Assembly (NCBI RefSeq): GCF_001570545.1
Contig: NZ_BBXD01000013.1
Location: 186,001-250,000, forward strand
Length of the DNA stretch: 64,000 nt
Origin: Herbidospora mongoliensis
GTDB lineage: Bacteria > Actinomycetota > Actinomycetes > Streptosporangiales > Streptosporangiaceae
Reading direction: 5' to 3'
How positions within the stretch are numbered: the first letter of the stretch is position 1; every line of letters begins with the position of its first letter. A model generated the notes under the pieces. That model worked only from the letters and a program-made list of their open reading frames with translations. It was not told the DNA's origin and did no database searches. Below are positions 1 to 9,031 of this stretch, piece by piece. Both the position numbers and the translations under genes were made by a program.

Positions 1-87
1 GTTCATCAACGTCGTGACGAGCAGCAGAAGCACGACGATGCCCAGGATCCACAGCAGTGGCCCACGTGTAAATCGCTTGAGATCCAT
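1..87 (-). CDS. ftsH: ATP-dependent zinc metalloprotease FtsH, N-terminus only (cut by window edge)
   Basis: Twenty-nine codons are visible, from an ATG at 87 to the window edge. They read MDLKRFTRGPLLWILG followed by a hydrophobic run, which is the first transmembrane segment of actinobacterial FtsH. FtsH is a membrane-anchored AAA+ hexamer that degrades membrane and misfolded cytosolic proteins. The gene lies downstream of hpt on the same strand, the usual hpt-ftsH order in actinobacteria, and this context supports the call. No AAA or HExxH region is inside the window, so the identification rests on the N-terminus plus synteny. Confidence 0.8.
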   Translation of the reverse strand, partial: MDLKRFTRGPLLWILGIVVLLLLVTTLMN

Positions 88-134
88 CCGATGCGGAACC
101 CCGGCGGGCCCGTCCCTTCCTGACCAAGGCCTGG

Positions 135-154
135 CCCCCTTTGGGTAAAGGGGG
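135..154 (-). promoter_or_regulatory. Perfect hairpin in the hpt-ftsH spacer
   Basis: CCCCCTTT (135-142) and AAAGGGGG (147-154) form an 8-bp perfect inverted repeat with a 4-nt loop, 48 nt upstream of the ftsH start codon. It could be a 5'-UTR structure of ftsH or an operator. There is no U-run after it on either strand, so a simple intrinsic terminator is less likely. The rest of the 88-345 spacer shows no gene; it probably carries the ftsH promoter. Confidence 0.4.
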
Positions 155-314
155 TCGCGGCACCCTTTGCCGCTTCTACTGATCCCAGGGCCGCCCCCGG
201 GTTATCAGAAGGTACACCGAGCCGCCGGTGAGGGTCACCGCACGGCAGGCTCGGGCATTGCTCATCCAACGTACGTCAGGGACAGACGTGTTCCCCTCGC
301 GGAGAGCAAATATC

Positions 315-347
315 AAGCCCCCCGAGGGGTCACTTCGCTCAGGGCTT
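315..347 (-). terminator. hpt: Possible rho-independent-like terminator after hpt
   Basis: AAGCCC (315-320) and GGGCTT (342-347) can pair, with an inner CCCC/GGGG element. On the minus strand the structure overlaps the hpt stop codon and is followed by an A/T-rich TGATATTT. The stem is imperfect and overlaps coding sequence, so termination is only suggested. Confidence 0.35.
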
Positions 348-903
348 ATTCGCCGCCATAGACATGTGGCGCGAGAGTGCCGATGAATGGGAGGTTCCGA
401 TAGCGCTCGGCATAGTCGAGCCCATAGCCGATGACGAACTCGTTGGGGATGTCGAAACCGACGTACTTGACCTCGAGGGGGACCTTCACCGCGTCGGGCT
501 TGCGCAGCAGGGTGCAGATCTCGACGGAGGCCGGGTTGCGCGACTGCAGGTTGTTGAGCAGCCACGACAGGGTGAGGCCCGAGTCGATGATGTCTTCCAC
601 GACCAGCACGTGGCGGCCGGCGATGTCGGTGTCGAGGTCTTTCAGCACGCGGACCACACCCGACGACTTGGTGCCGGCGCCGTAGGAGGACACCGCCATC
701 CAGTCCATCTGGATGGGCGCGTGCAGCGCGCGGGCGAGGTCGGCCATCATCATGACGGCCCCCTTCAGCACCCCGACGATCAGCAGCTCGTGGCCCGCGT
801 AGTCGGCGTCGATCTGCCCGGCGAGCTCCTTGACCTTGGCCTGAAGCTCTTCCTCGGAGATGAGGACCTTGGACAGGTCTGTGCCCATGTCGGCTGCGTC
901 CAC
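346..903 (-). CDS. hpt: Hypoxanthine(-guanine) phosphoribosyltransferase
   Basis: The protein converts hypoxanthine or guanine plus PRPP to IMP or GMP in purine salvage in the cytosol. The 185-residue product has the LKG motif near residues 46-48, where the PPi loop sits, and the PRPP-binding [10 protein letters not shown] signature near 102-111; the total length is normal for actinobacterial Hpt. I chose the GTG at 903 because AAGGA lies 8 nt upstream and the N-terminus [10 protein letters not shown] matches family starts as recalled; an internal ATG at 888 is the alternative. It starts 11 nt after the tilS stop, so both are probably cotranscribed. Confidence 0.95.
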   Translation of the reverse strand: MDAADMGTDLSKVLISEEELQAKVKELAGQIDADYAGHELLIVGVLKGAVMMMADLARALHAPIQMDWMAVSSYGAGTKSSGVVRVLKDLDTDIAGRHVLVVEDIIDSGLTLSWLLNNLQSRNPASVEICTLLRKPDAVKVPLEVKYVGFDIPNEFVIGYGLDYAERYRNLPFIGTLAPHVYGGE

Positions 904-914
904 CTGCGAATTCC

Positions 915-1889
915 TTACGAGAGGGAGCTGGTGAACATCAGCCTGCCATATCGCCGCACCACACCCACCCCTCCGGGTAGGTCCACTCCCTTCTGCCCCG
1001 TCCAGCTGGTCACGAGCCGCTCGGCCTCCTCGATGTGGACGGCCGCCAGGGCCGAGGGAGGCGACCCGGCGGCGACGGCGGCCCGGTGGATCACGCGGCG
1101 CCGCACCGCCGCCGGCAGCTCCGCCAGGGTGGCGGTCACCAGCCCGGTGCCCAGGTCTCTGGCCTCGGCGTAGACCCGGTCGGCCCAGTCGTCGAGGGCG
1201 TCGGCGTCGTCGCGGCAGAGCCGGGCGGTGCGGGCCAGCGCGTCGGCGATGCCGGGACCCAGCTCGGCTTCCAGTGCGGGCAGCAAGGTTTGCCGTACTT
1301 TGACCCGGGTGAACCGGGGGTCGTCGTTGTGGGGGTCGTGCCACGGGCTCAGGCCGAGTGCCTCGCAGGCCTCTTCTGTTCGTGTACGGCTGACGCCCAG
1401 CAGTGGCCGCCGGTAGACGCCGGAGACCTCGGCCATCCCCGAGAGGGAACGCGAGCCGCTGCCCCTGGCCAGCCGCAGCAGGACCGTCTCGGCCTGGTCG
1501 TCGCGGGTGTGGCCGAGCAGGATCACCGCGTTCAGTCTCGAAGAAGTCGAGTCGAGCGCCGCGTAGCGGGCGATGCGGGCCGCCGCCTCGGGCCCCCCGA
1601 GGGTGCCGACCTCGACCGTCACCGCCTCGGCGACGTCGAGGCCCAGGGTGGGCGAGAGCCGTACGAGATCATCGGCTCTCGCCCGGGAACCGGGCTGCAG
1701 GTCGTGGTCGACGGTGACCAGCCCGGCGCGGAGGCCGAGTCGCGGCGCGACGAAGCCGAGGCAGGCGGCCAGCGCCAGGGAGTCGGCGCCGCCGCTGCAG
1801 GCGGCGAGCACCAACCGGCCCTTCTCCAGTGAGGCGAGTGAAACGCGGATCGCGCGGCGGACGTCGGCGACCGCCGGATGGGGACCCAT
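915..1889 (-). CDS. tilS: tRNA(Ile)-lysidine synthase
   Basis: TilS uses ATP and lysine to convert C34 of the CAU-anticodon tRNA-Ile to lysidine, which makes the codon AUA readable. The 324-residue protein has the PP-loop ATP-binding motif SGGADS at residues 32-37 and a later [10 protein letters not shown] motif typical of the family. The ATG at 1889 is one base after the TGA of the upstream metalloprotease gene, so translation is probably coupled. tilS followed by hpt and ftsH is a widely conserved bacterial arrangement and confirms the assignment. Confidence 0.95.
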   Translation of the reverse strand: MGPHPAVADVRRAIRVSLASLEKGRLVLAACSGGADSLALAACLGFVAPRLGLRAGLVTVDHDLQPGSRARADDLVRLSPTLGLDVAEAVTVEVGTLGGPEAAARIARYAALDSTSSRLNAVILLGHTRDDQAETVLLRLARGSGSRSLSGMAEVSGVYRRPLLGVSRTRTEEACEALGLSPWHDPHNDDPRFTRVKVRQTLLPALEAELGPGIADALARTARLCRDDADALDDWADRVYAEARDLGTGLVTATLAELPAAVRRRVIHRAAVAAGSPPSALAAVHIEEAERLVTSWTGQKGVDLPGGVGVVRRYGRLMFTSSLS

Positions 1890-1890
1890 G

Positions 1891-2982
1891 TCAGGCGGAC
1901 TTGGGCTGAGACCCGTTCTCGCCCTGCTCCAGGGCATTGGCGGTGAGGACCCGGCGCATCCACGCCTGGGGATCGGCGATCTCCTTGCGGGTGGGCAGGG
2001 TCTCCGGGGAGGTCCAGACCCGGTTGAAGCCATCCATTCCGGCCTCTTCGACCACGGTGGTCACGAAGGTGGAGCCCTCGGCGTATTGCTTCATCTTCAT
2101 GTCGATGCCGAGCAGGCGGCGGATCACCTGGTCGACGCGGGAGCCACCGCCGCGGCGCTGCTGGAACTTGGCCCGGATGTCGGCCACCGACGGCACCACG
2201 CTGGGGCCGACGGCGTCCATCACGTAGTCGCCGTGGCCCTCTACCAGGGTCATCACGGCGGTCACGCGGTCGAGCACGGCCTTCTGCTCGGGGGTCTGGA
2301 TCGCCTCGATGAGGTTGCCCTCGCCGCCCCGGAAGGCGTCGGCGACCGCGTCGCCGACGTCACGCGCGCGTTCGAGGAGCGTGGACAGGTCCATGTCGGA
2401 GATCGTGAGGAACTCCTTCATCTGGGCCTGGAGGTATTCGCGCAGCCACGGGACACCGGTGAACTGGACCCGGTGGGTCTCCTCGTGGAGGCAGACCCAC
2501 AGGCGGAAGTCGCGCGGGTCGACGCGCAGCTCACGCTCGGTGTTGACGATGTTGGGGGCCACCAGGGTGAGGCGGCCGATCGGGGCGTTGCCGTCGGGGT
2601 CGGGCGGCAGGAACAGTTCGTACTGCCCGAGGACCCGGCTGGCCAGGAAGGCCAGGACCGCGCCGACCTCGACGCCGGTGATGCGGGAGCCGACGGCGCT
2701 GACGATGGCCGGCATGCTGCCGACCTTCCCCTCCAGCGGTTCGAGGACGACCTTGAACCCCTCGACGTTGGCCCGGATCCAGCCGGGCCGGTCGACGACG
2801 TGGGCCTCCTCCGGCGGCGCCGAGTCGATCCCGGTGAACTCCTTGACGTGGACCTCGGCCTCGCGCGACAGGCGCCGAAGCTCGCTGACGGCCTGTTTCG
2901 CTTCTTCACGGCTCACCTGTGGCCCGGGGCGGACGAGCCTGACCCCTGTGGCGACGGCGAGATCCCAGTCGATCACCTGCAT
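1891..2982 (-). CDS. Zinc-dependent metalloprotease of the DUF2342 / zincin_2 type
   Basis: The 363-residue protein carries HEETH at residues 166-170, matching the HExxH zinc-binding and catalytic motif. The sequence as a whole resembles the actinobacterial family annotated as zinc-dependent metalloprotease or F420-biosynthesis-associated protein. No signal peptide or membrane segment is visible, so it is probably cytosolic; its substrate is unknown to me. I prefer the ATG at 2982 (MQVIDWDL). A GTG at 3009 overlaps the dacB stop as GTGA and would add nine residues, but neither start has a strong ribosome site. It sits between dacB and tilS in a tight cluster, as in other actinomycetes. Confidence 0.85.
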   Translation of the reverse strand: MQVIDWDLAVATGVRLVRPGPQVSREEAKQAVSELRRLSREAEVHVKEFTGIDSAPPEEAHVVDRPGWIRANVEGFKVVLEPLEGKVGSMPAIVSAVGSRITGVEVGAVLAFLASRVLGQYELFLPPDPDGNAPIGRLTLVAPNIVNTERELRVDPRDFRLWVCLHEETHRVQFTGVPWLREYLQAQMKEFLTISDMDLSTLLERARDVGDAVADAFRGGEGNLIEAIQTPEQKAVLDRVTAVMTLVEGHGDYVMDAVGPSVVPSVADIRAKFQQRRGGGSRVDQVIRRLLGIDMKMKQYAEGSTFVTTVVEEAGMDGFNRVWTSPETLPTRKEIADPQAWMRRVLTANALEQGENGSQPKSA

Positions 2983-3005
2983 GTTCACCACCGTATGTCG
3001 TCGGT

Positions 3006-4403
3006 TCACGCGGCGCGCGAGACCAGGGTCGCCAGCCGGTCGAGGGCCTTGACGGTCTTGCCGGGGTCGGTGACGCCGTTGGCCATGAACGCGAAGCTCA
3101 GCAGCCGTCCGTCGGCGGAGTGGACCAGACCCGTGAGTGTGTTCACCCCGTCGAGCGTGCCCGTCTTCGCCCGGACCAATCCGGCGCCGGCCCTCGAGTC
3201 GGCCTCGGTGTAGCGCTTGCCGAGGGTGCCGGTGAAGCCCGCGACCGGCATGCCGCTGACCATCGAGTGGAGTTCGGGGTGCTGCGGCGACGCCCCGAGC
3301 GCGACCAGTTTCGCCAGCGCCGCCGGGGTGATCTTGTTGGCGGTCGACAGGCCGCTGCCGTCGTGGACCTCGATGCCCTCGGTGATCCCGAGCCGGGCCA
3401 GCACGGCCAGGTAGGCCTTGGCCTGCCCGGCGTAGGTGTGGGGCTGCTTCTCGGCGATGGCGACGTGGCGGGCCAGCGCCTCGGCCAGGTCGTTGTCGCT
3501 CTCGGTGAGCATGCGCTCGACCAGGGCGTAGACCGGGGCCGACTCGACCCGGGCGAGCTCCTGGGCGGGCTGCTGATCGGACCGGGCCGCCTTGGCGGGC
3601 TTGATCGTCTTGCCGACCTTGATGCCGTATTTGGCCAGCAGGCCGCCGAACGCCTGGGCGGCGTCGGCCGGCGGGTTGGCCGAACGCGGGAAGTCCTGGC
3701 GGGGCACGACCCGGCCCTCGTCGATGGCCAGCGCGGTCACCGGGGAGGCGCTCCCCTCGGGCACGTACGTCGGCTTCCAGCCCGGGGCTGTCGTGGGCCC
3801 CTGGAAGAGCGAGGCGTCGTAGGAAAGTGTGACCGAGGTCACTCCGGCGGTCTTCAGCGCCTTGGCGGTGCGGGCGGCCAGGGTCTGGAGCGAGGCCGCC
3901 CGCGGATAGTGGTCACGCGGGTCGGCCTTGGGCCCGGCGAGGGTCGGATCGCCGCCGCCGACCAGAACGATCTTCCCGGGGGCGTTCTGCATGACCGTCG
4001 TGGCGAACGTCACATCGGCGCCGATCGAGGCCAGAGCCGCCGTTCCGGTGACCACTTTGGTGGTGGACGCCGGGGTCAGCGCGGTCGTTGAGCCCCCATC
4101 GAACAGGGTTTGCCCTGTTTCCGTGTCGATGACCGCACCTGCCACCTTGCCCCCTATTCCGGGGTCACCCATGGCGTCACGGAGCAGGGTGGTCAAAGTA
4201 CTCTTAGCCGGGAGAGGGCCGTCCAGCGCGGCGATCAGAACAGGCGGTGCCGTGACGATCGGTGTGGGGGCCGGTTTCGGGGCCGCCGCCTGTATCGGAA
4301 TCCGCTCGCTGCCGTTGACCACGAGGTAAACGCCTGCGGCGATGACGAACACCTGCAGCAGCGCGAGGGTGGCGATCACCACCCAACGTTCGCGTCTTAC
4401 CAC
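3006..4403 (-). CDS. dacB: D-alanyl-D-alanine carboxypeptidase/endopeptidase, PBP4 type (peptidase S13)
   Basis: This low-molecular-mass penicillin-binding protein trims or cleaves peptidoglycan stem peptides outside the membrane. An N-terminal hydrophobic segment (about residues 8-29) acts as signal or anchor, followed by a Pro/Ala-rich linker. The three active-site motifs are present: STTK at 113-116, SDN in ESDND, and KTGTL near the C-terminus. The length of 465 residues is normal. The GTG at 4403 is preceded by GGGAGAGG at suitable spacing. It is divergent from ppa across an 80-nt spacer that must hold both promoters. Confidence 0.93.
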   Translation of the reverse strand: MVRRERWVVIATLALLQVFVIAAGVYLVVNGSERIPIQAAAPKPAPTPIVTAPPVLIAALDGPLPAKSTLTTLLRDAMGDPGIGGKVAGAVIDTETGQTLFDGGSTTALTPASTTKVVTGTAALASIGADVTFATTVMQNAPGKIVLVGGGDPTLAGPKADPRDHYPRAASLQTLAARTAKALKTAGVTSVTLSYDASLFQGPTTAPGWKPTYVPEGSASPVTALAIDEGRVVPRQDFPRSANPPADAAQAFGGLLAKYGIKVGKTIKPAKAARSDQQPAQELARVESAPVYALVERMLTESDNDLAEALARHVAIAEKQPHTYAGQAKAYLAVLARLGITEGIEVHDGSGLSTANKITPAALAKLVALGASPQHPELHSMVSGMPVAGFTGTLGKRYTEADSRAGAGLVRAKTGTLDGVNTLTGLVHSADGRLLSFAFMANGVTDPGKTVKALDRLATLVSRAA

Positions 4404-4470
4404 GTGACCTCTCCCTAGTTACGCCTACGAGACACTAACGCCACTCCGGGACCACTCGGATGGCTTGAGC

Positions 4471-4475
4471 GGAGG
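4471..4475 (+). promoter_or_regulatory. ppa: Ribosome binding site that decides the ppa start
   Basis: GGAGG at 4471-4475 is only 2 nt from the ATG at 4478 but 8 nt from the GTG at 4484. The spacing favours GTG, which also gives the family-typical N-terminus VEFDV. Confidence 0.6.
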
Positions 4476-4483
4476 AAATGGCA

Positions 4484-4966
4484 GTGGAGTTCGACGTTGT
4501 CGTTGAGATTCCCAAAGGGCAACGCAACAAGTATGAAGTGGATCATGAGACCGGCCGGATCCGACTCGACCGGACGCTCTTCACGTCCACTCAATACCCT
4601 GCCGACTACGGCTTCATCGAGAACACCCTCGGCGAGGACGGCGACCCCCTCGACGCCCTCGTCCTTCTCGGGGAACCGACCTTCCCCGGTTGCCTCATCC
4701 GCTGTCGCGCCGTCGGCATGTTCCGCATGACCGACGAGAAGGGCGGCGACGACAAGGTGCTGTGCGTGCCGTCACGTGATCCCCGCCAGGAGCACATCCG
4801 CGACATCCACCACGTCCCCGAGTTCGACCGGCTGGAGATCCAGCACTTCTTCGAGGTCTACAAGGACCTCGAGCCCGGTAAGTCCGTCGAGGGCGCCAAC
4901 TGGGTCGGCCGGGCCGAGGCCGAGCTGGAGATCGAGCGCTCCTACAAGCGCGCCGTCAAGCACTGA
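4484..4966 (+). CDS. ppa: Inorganic pyrophosphatase, family I
   Basis: Ppa hydrolyses pyrophosphate to two phosphates and so pulls biosynthetic reactions forward. The 160-residue protein has the family I core: [14 protein letters not shown] near the N-terminus and DGDPLDALV with the metal-binding aspartates. It is close in length and sequence style to mycobacterial Ppa. The GTG at 4484 is favoured by ribosome-site spacing; an ATG two codons upstream at 4478 is the alternative. The gene ends with TGA at 4966, immediately abutting the stop of the convergent NlpC/P60 gene with no spacer. Confidence 0.95.
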   Translation: MEFDVVVEIPKGQRNKYEVDHETGRIRLDRTLFTSTQYPADYGFIENTLGEDGDPLDALVLLGEPTFPGCLIRCRAVGMFRMTDEKGGDDKVLCVPSRDPRQEHIRDIHHVPEFDRLEIQHFFEVYKDLEPGKSVEGANWVGRAEAELEIERSYKRAVKH

Positions 4967-6013
4967 TCAGCCCGGCCTCGTGGCGCCGACGTAGTCGGGC
5001 CGCCACATCGACGCGATGCGGACCACGTCTCCCGTCTGGGGGGCGTGGACCATCAGGCCGCGTCCGATGAAGAGGCCGACGTGGTGGATCGGGGTGCCGA
5101 AGAACACCAGGTCGCCGGGGCGCAGGTCGTCGTTCTCGACGTGCGGCCCCGCCGTCCACTGTGTGCCGGTCCAGTGGTCGAGCGGGACTCCAACGCGTTC
5201 CCAGGCCCGCATGGTCAGCCCCGAGCAGTCGAAGCTCGAAGGCCCGTCGGCCGCCCACACGTAGGGCTTGCCGAGCTGGGTCAGCGCCCAGCGGGTCGCG
5301 TCGCCGCCCGGCCCTTCGGCGGTGAGCGCCCAGGTGGGCGCCGGGATCGCGCCGACCCGGAACCTGGCCAGATCGAGCCGGTCCTCGATCTCCCGCTGCG
5401 CCTTCCGCAGTTCCCTGGTCTCGGTCACCTGCGTCCTGACGGCCTCCTCCGCGGCCACTTTCAGATGCCCGGCCTCCTCGACGGCCCGCTCGGCCTCGTC
5501 GAGCATGTCGGCGGCCTGGTTCTGCAGGATACGGAGCACCTCGCGGCTGTCGTCGAGGTTGTCGAGGACGGCCGCGCGCTCGTCGCCGAGCTGGGTGACC
5601 AAGCTGGCCCGGCGCATCAGTGCGGCCGGGGCGCCCGGCAGGGCCATCATCGGGCGGGCCAGGTCGACCCCGTAGGCGTCGGCGGCCAGGGCGGCGGCCC
5701 GGCTCCTGGCCTCCTCGACGGTCTTCTCGGCCGCCATCAGGTCGGCGGTGACCTCGACGTGCTCGGTCTGGGCCTCCTTCACCTTCACGAGCTCGCCGTT
5801 GTAGGCCTCGATGAGGCGTTCGGCGTTCCTGATGAGCTCGCGGCGGCGCTCCTTCGCGCGGGCCAGTTTCACCTGGGTCCGGGCGAGCTCCCGGACCTGT
5901 GCGGCGATCGTGTCGCGAGGATTCGGCGTCGCGACGGCCTCTCCCGGCGTCCCGGCCAGCAGCCCGACGACGATGATCGTCGCGGGAAGTGCCCTTGACC
6001 TGCGATTCGACAT
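4967..6013 (-). CDS. Secreted NlpC/P60 peptidoglycan hydrolase with coiled-coil N-terminal region
   Basis: The 348-residue protein has a signal peptide (about residues 1-29, ending near AVA), a long charged region rich in Glu, Arg and Ala (about 33-225) that should form coiled coils, and a C-terminal NlpC/P60 domain. The catalytic Cys is in FDCSGL (about residue 262) and the His in the following HHVGLF; a third polar residue is in MVHAPQ. This layout matches actinobacterial RipA-like D,L-endopeptidases that cleave stem peptides during cell division or growth, with the coiled coil as a likely regulatory arm. It is convergent with ppa, and the two stop codons abut. Confidence 0.88.
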   Translation of the reverse strand: MSNRRSRALPATIIVVGLLAGTPGEAVATPNPRDTIAAQVRELARTQVKLARAKERRRELIRNAERLIEAYNGELVKVKEAQTEHVEVTADLMAAEKTVEEARSRAAALAADAYGVDLARPMMALPGAPAALMRRASLVTQLGDERAAVLDNLDDSREVLRILQNQAADMLDEAERAVEEAGHLKVAAEEAVRTQVTETRELRKAQREIEDRLDLARFRVGAIPAPTWALTAEGPGGDATRWALTQLGKPYVWAADGPSSFDCSGLTMRAWERVGVPLDHWTGTQWTAGPHVENDDLRPGDLVFFGTPIHHVGLFIGRGLMVHAPQTGDVVRIASMWRPDYVGATRPG

Positions 6014-6088
6014 GCGGAGGCTGATTCCCGCAGGTCACTCATGACACACGGCCCTCAATGGCAAAGCTGTGTCTCTGAGGCACCACCC

Positions 6089-6736
6089 CTACGCGAGTCT
6101 CAGCAACCGCGAGATCCAGGGGCGCATGCCGGTGGTGACCGGGTCGGGGCCGCGCGGGTAGGCGAACACCGGGGCGTCGCCGCCGTGGGTGGCCCTCAGT
6201 TCGGCCGCCTTGCACCAGTCGGCGGTGGTCCGGCAGGCCGCCCACGCGACCGACAGGGCCGGGCGGGCCTCCGGGTGGCGTTCGTGGATCTGGGTCAGCG
6301 TGATGGCGGCGTGGGCGGCGGCGTAGCCGTCGTCGGGGTAGGCGGTGCCGGCCAGGTAGGGGGCGGTGACCCTGCCTGCGTGGGGGGTGCTCTGCACCCA
6401 CGTCCAGTTGGCGACGACCAGGTTGAGGACGGGGGCGGGGAGGCGGGCGGCCTCGCCGTACATGCGGTCTTGGCGGGGGCCGGTGAGGCGGCGGGAGGAC
6501 CAGAGCCAGGTGACGTCGTCGGGGGTCTGGGCCTCGGCGAGCCAGGTCAGGATGGCCAGGGCGCGGGCAGCCTGGAGGCGGCTGAGGTCGAGGACGTCGC
6601 GGAGCATCCGGGGGCCCGGGTCGAGCCAGACCGGCCAGGCCGCCTCGTGGGCCTTCGGCACGAGCGCGGCCAGCGGCTCGGCCGGCAGATCCGGATAGAC
6701 CCGGCGATCACGAACGGCAAAGCCGTTTGCGGCCAT
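6089..6736 (-). CDS. Conserved-looking hypothetical protein linked to the membrane-anchored ECF sigma factor
   Basis: The product is 215 residues, rich in Trp, Ala and Arg, with no signal peptide or membrane segment and no domain I recognise. The ATG at 6736 lies inside the 3' end of the upstream sigma factor gene (29-bp overlap), so the two are surely cotranscribed and probably translationally coupled. Third-position GC is very high, which supports real coding. By position it could be a partner or regulator of the sigma factor, but that is inference only. A short AT-containing spacer (6014-6088) separates it from the NlpC gene start. Confidence 0.7.
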   Translation of the reverse strand: MAANGFAVRDRRVYPDLPAEPLAALVPKAHEAAWPVWLDPGPRMLRDVLDLSRLQAARALAILTWLAEAQTPDDVTWLWSSRRLTGPRQDRMYGEAARLPAPVLNLVVANWTWVQSTPHAGRVTAPYLAGTAYPDDGYAAAHAAITLTQIHERHPEARPALSVAWAACRTTADWCKAAELRATHGGDAPVFAYPRGPDPVTTGMRPWISRLLRLA

Positions 6737-8012
6737 GGCGTTCGCCCTTCACGTGGTCGTGCCCGTGGTCGTGGTCGTTTTCGTGGGTCTCAGGGGCGGT
6801 GGAGGCCAGTTCGACCTCGACCGGGGTGACCGTGACGACTGGGGTGACCGTGGCGACCGGGGTGGGCGAAGGCCGCGGGGGGCGGGTCTGCGGGGTCTCG
6901 TCAGGGGTTCTGCTGGGAGTGGGGCGCGGGAACCGGACGCGTTCGGGCCGGGGGTAGCGGACGCCGAGGACGGTCGGGCGCGGACGCGGTCTCACCGTCT
7001 TGTCGGGCGAGGGTTCTTCGACCGGGGTGAGGACGCGGATCACGGGCGGGACCTTCGGCGGGTAGTCGGAGACCCGGACGGCCGGGGTCGTGACCGGTGT
7101 CGCCACCGGGGGCGCGGCCACCCCGCTGCGGTTCTCCATCGGATCGGCGGTGACCTGCAGGACCAGCGCGACCACCACGGCCGCGGCGACCAGCGTGGCC
7201 AGCGCGCCGACGACCAGGTGACGCCCGCGCCGGATCTCGGGACCGGGGAAGCCCTGGGGGTCGAGCGGCCCGGCCCGGCGGGCGACGTAGCGCCGGTAGG
7301 GCAGCAGTTCGGGATCGACGAAGCAGCTCATCACCCGCACGCGGACCGTGTCGGGGATGACCGGGAGGGGCAGCAGGGCGAAGACCTTGCCGGCCGAGAC
7401 CTGGCGGGCCCGGTGGGGGCGGCAGGTCTCGCAGGTGAAGATGTGGTTCACCACCCGGGCGCGGCGTTCGTCGGGGTCGCCGCCCTCGGCGTCGGCCACC
7501 AGGACCGAGCGGGCCGGGCAGTCGCCGGGGTCGCGGCGGGCCAGCACCTCGGCGGTGATGGCGTCTTGCAGCCGCAGCGACGCCGACTCTCTCAGCGCCT
7601 CCGCGTGGCGGGTGCTCAGGCCGAGCACCGTGCCCAGGTCGGCGGCGGCCAGGCCGTGGCGCAGCGACAGTTCGAGGATCTCGCGGTCGGCCGGCGGCAG
7701 GCCGTGGACGGCGTGCCAGGCGGCGGCGTCGGGGGCCTCCTCGGGCTCGGCCGGGAGGCCGGACTGCCGCCTGCGGTTGCATTCGGCGCGGGCCAGCGCG
7801 AGCAGCCAGACGTAGAGGCGGTCGGGGTCGCGCAGGACGTCGACGTGGGCCTCGGCGGCGATCATCGTGTCGCGTAACGCCACCTGGGCGCCCTCGGCGC
7901 CGAGCATGAACCAGCAGAAGCGGTAGACGCCCTCGGCGTGGGCGTCGTAGAGAGATGCGAGAGCACCCGGATCGCGGGCGCGCAGGGCCTGAACCAGGTC
8001 GCGATCGGTCAT
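6708..8012 (-). CDS. ECF-type sigma factor fused to a zinc-binding anti-sigma-like segment, a transmembrane helix and a Pro/His-rich tail
   Basis: Residues about 1-160 look like sigma-70 region 2 and region 4 (start MTDRDLVQALRARDPGALASL; a helix-turn-helix around LPPADREILELS). Residues about 186-196 read HIFTCETCRPH, a HxxxCxxC pattern as in zinc-binding anti-sigma factors. A single hydrophobic helix follows at about 264-287. The remaining 145 residues are Pro/Thr/Val-rich and end in a His cluster, HDHGHDH. Sigma factor, anti-sigma-like zinc motif and membrane anchor in one chain suggest self-contained membrane sequestration. The sigma regions are divergent, so promoter recognition is unproven. 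Confidence 0.8.
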   Translation of the reverse strand: MTDRDLVQALRARDPGALASLYDAHAEGVYRFCWFMLGAEGAQVALRDTMIAAEAHVDVLRDPDRLYVWLLALARAECNRRRQSGLPAEPEEAPDAAAWHAVHGLPPADREILELSLRHGLAAADLGTVLGLSTRHAEALRESASLRLQDAITAEVLARRDPGDCPARSVLVADAEGGDPDERRARVVNHIFTCETCRPHRARQVSAGKVFALLPLPVIPDTVRVRVMSCFVDPELLPYRRYVARRAGPLDPQGFPGPEIRRGRHLVVGALATLVAAAVVVALVLQVTADPMENRSGVAAPPVATPVTTPAVRVSDYPPKVPPVIRVLTPVEEPSPDKTVRPRPRPTVLGVRYPRPERVRFPRPTPSRTPDETPQTRPPRPSPTPVATVTPVVTVTPVEVELASTAPETHENDHDHGHDHVKGERHGRKRLCRS

Positions 8013-8107
8013 GTCACCGAAGGTAATGGATTCGTAACTTGCAGTTCAGGATTTCTGCCGCATTCTCGGCCGCTATTTTCCCGGGTATTCGAGGCGGATT
8101 CGCGATC

Positions 8108-9031
8108 TCACTTTTCTCCACCGAGCGGCGTGCCTTCCAGGTCGTTCGGAATACTTATCCCCAACTGGGCGAAAACGGTCGGCGCGACATCGACGAGTTT
8201 CGCCTCATGGCGGCGTTCGTGCCGGATTCCGGGGCCTGCGGCGAGCAGGAAGATCTGGCGTTCGACCGGGGTCGCGCCGCCGTGGCCGCCCTCGTCCCGG
8301 TGCCCGTGGTCGGTCACCACGATGACCGACCATTTCTCGTTCGGGAACGTGGGCCGTCGCTTGACCGCGTCGGCGAGACGCCCGATCGCCAGGTCCATGG
8401 TGTCGAGCGCGGTGGCGTACTCGGGACCGAGCGGGCCGTGTTTGTGGGCCACCTTGTCGGGGTTGACCAGGTGCAGGAAGACGACGTCGGCCTGGTGGCG
8501 GGCGATCAGGTCGGTCATCCGGCGGATGATCATCTCGTCCTTGACGTCTTCGGCGTAGTCGACGCCGGGGCGCAGGGTGGCGTGCCAGTCGACCTGGCGG
8601 AGCAGGCCGGTGTCGAAGAACGTGCGCCACAGGGTGACGGCCAGGGTGTCGAGTTCGGGGTGCGACCGTTCAATGCGAGTCAGGAAATCCGGATATCTCG
8701 TGTATTGGCGGCCGAGAAAGGTGTTGTCGTGTACGCCATGCTTTTCCGGATTCACTCCGGTGAGAATGGTCGACCACGCCGGGCCGCTCAGCGATTTCAC
8801 GCCGGGGGTCAGGTCGAGTTCCCCGGTGGCGTACAGGCCCTCGCTCATGAGGGCGCGCAGGTAGGTCGCCTCGGTGGTGAGGACGCGGTCGGTGCGCACG
8901 CCGTCCACGCCGATCACCAGCACCTTCGGGACCGGTTTCGGGGCGGGTGGCTCGACTCTGGTCACCGGGCCGCAGCCCAGGGCGACGACCGTGGCGAGGG
9001 TCAGCACCCCCGCCCACAGACGTGGTCTCAC
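8108..9031 (-). CDS. Secreted lipoprotein of the type I phosphodiesterase / alkaline phosphatase superfamily
   Basis: The 307-residue protein starts with a lipoprotein signal ending VVALGC, so it should be anchored to the outer face of the membrane. The phosphodiesterase/nucleotide pyrophosphatase pattern follows: a first metal site in VIGVDGVR, a candidate nucleophile in the SGPAWSTILTG stretch, and further metal ligands in VVTDHGHRDEGGHG. The substrate (phosphodiester, nucleotide or sugar phosphate) cannot be read from sequence. The GTG start overlaps the stop of the upstream membrane-protein gene as GTGA, so the two are coupled. Confidence 0.85.
   Translation of the reverse strand: MRPRLWAGVLTLATVVALGCGPVTRVEPPAPKPVPKVLVIGVDGVRTDRVLTTEATYLRALMSEGLYATGELDLTPGVKSLSGPAWSTILTGVNPEKHGVHDNTFLGRQYTRYPDFLTRIERSHPELDTLAVTLWRTFFDTGLLRQVDWHATLRPGVDYAEDVKDEMIIRRMTDLIARHQADVVFLHLVNPDKVAHKHGPLGPEYATALDTMDLAIGRLADAVKRRPTFPNEKWSVIVVTDHGHRDEGGHGGATPVERQIFLLAAGPGIRHERRHEAKLVDVAPTVFAQLGISIPNDLEGTPLGGEK

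Noticed and set aside
4961-4970. TGATCA at the abutting stops of ppa and the NlpC gene as a bidirectional terminator
   Set aside because: A 6-bp palindrome made by the two stop codons is too short to form a hairpin.
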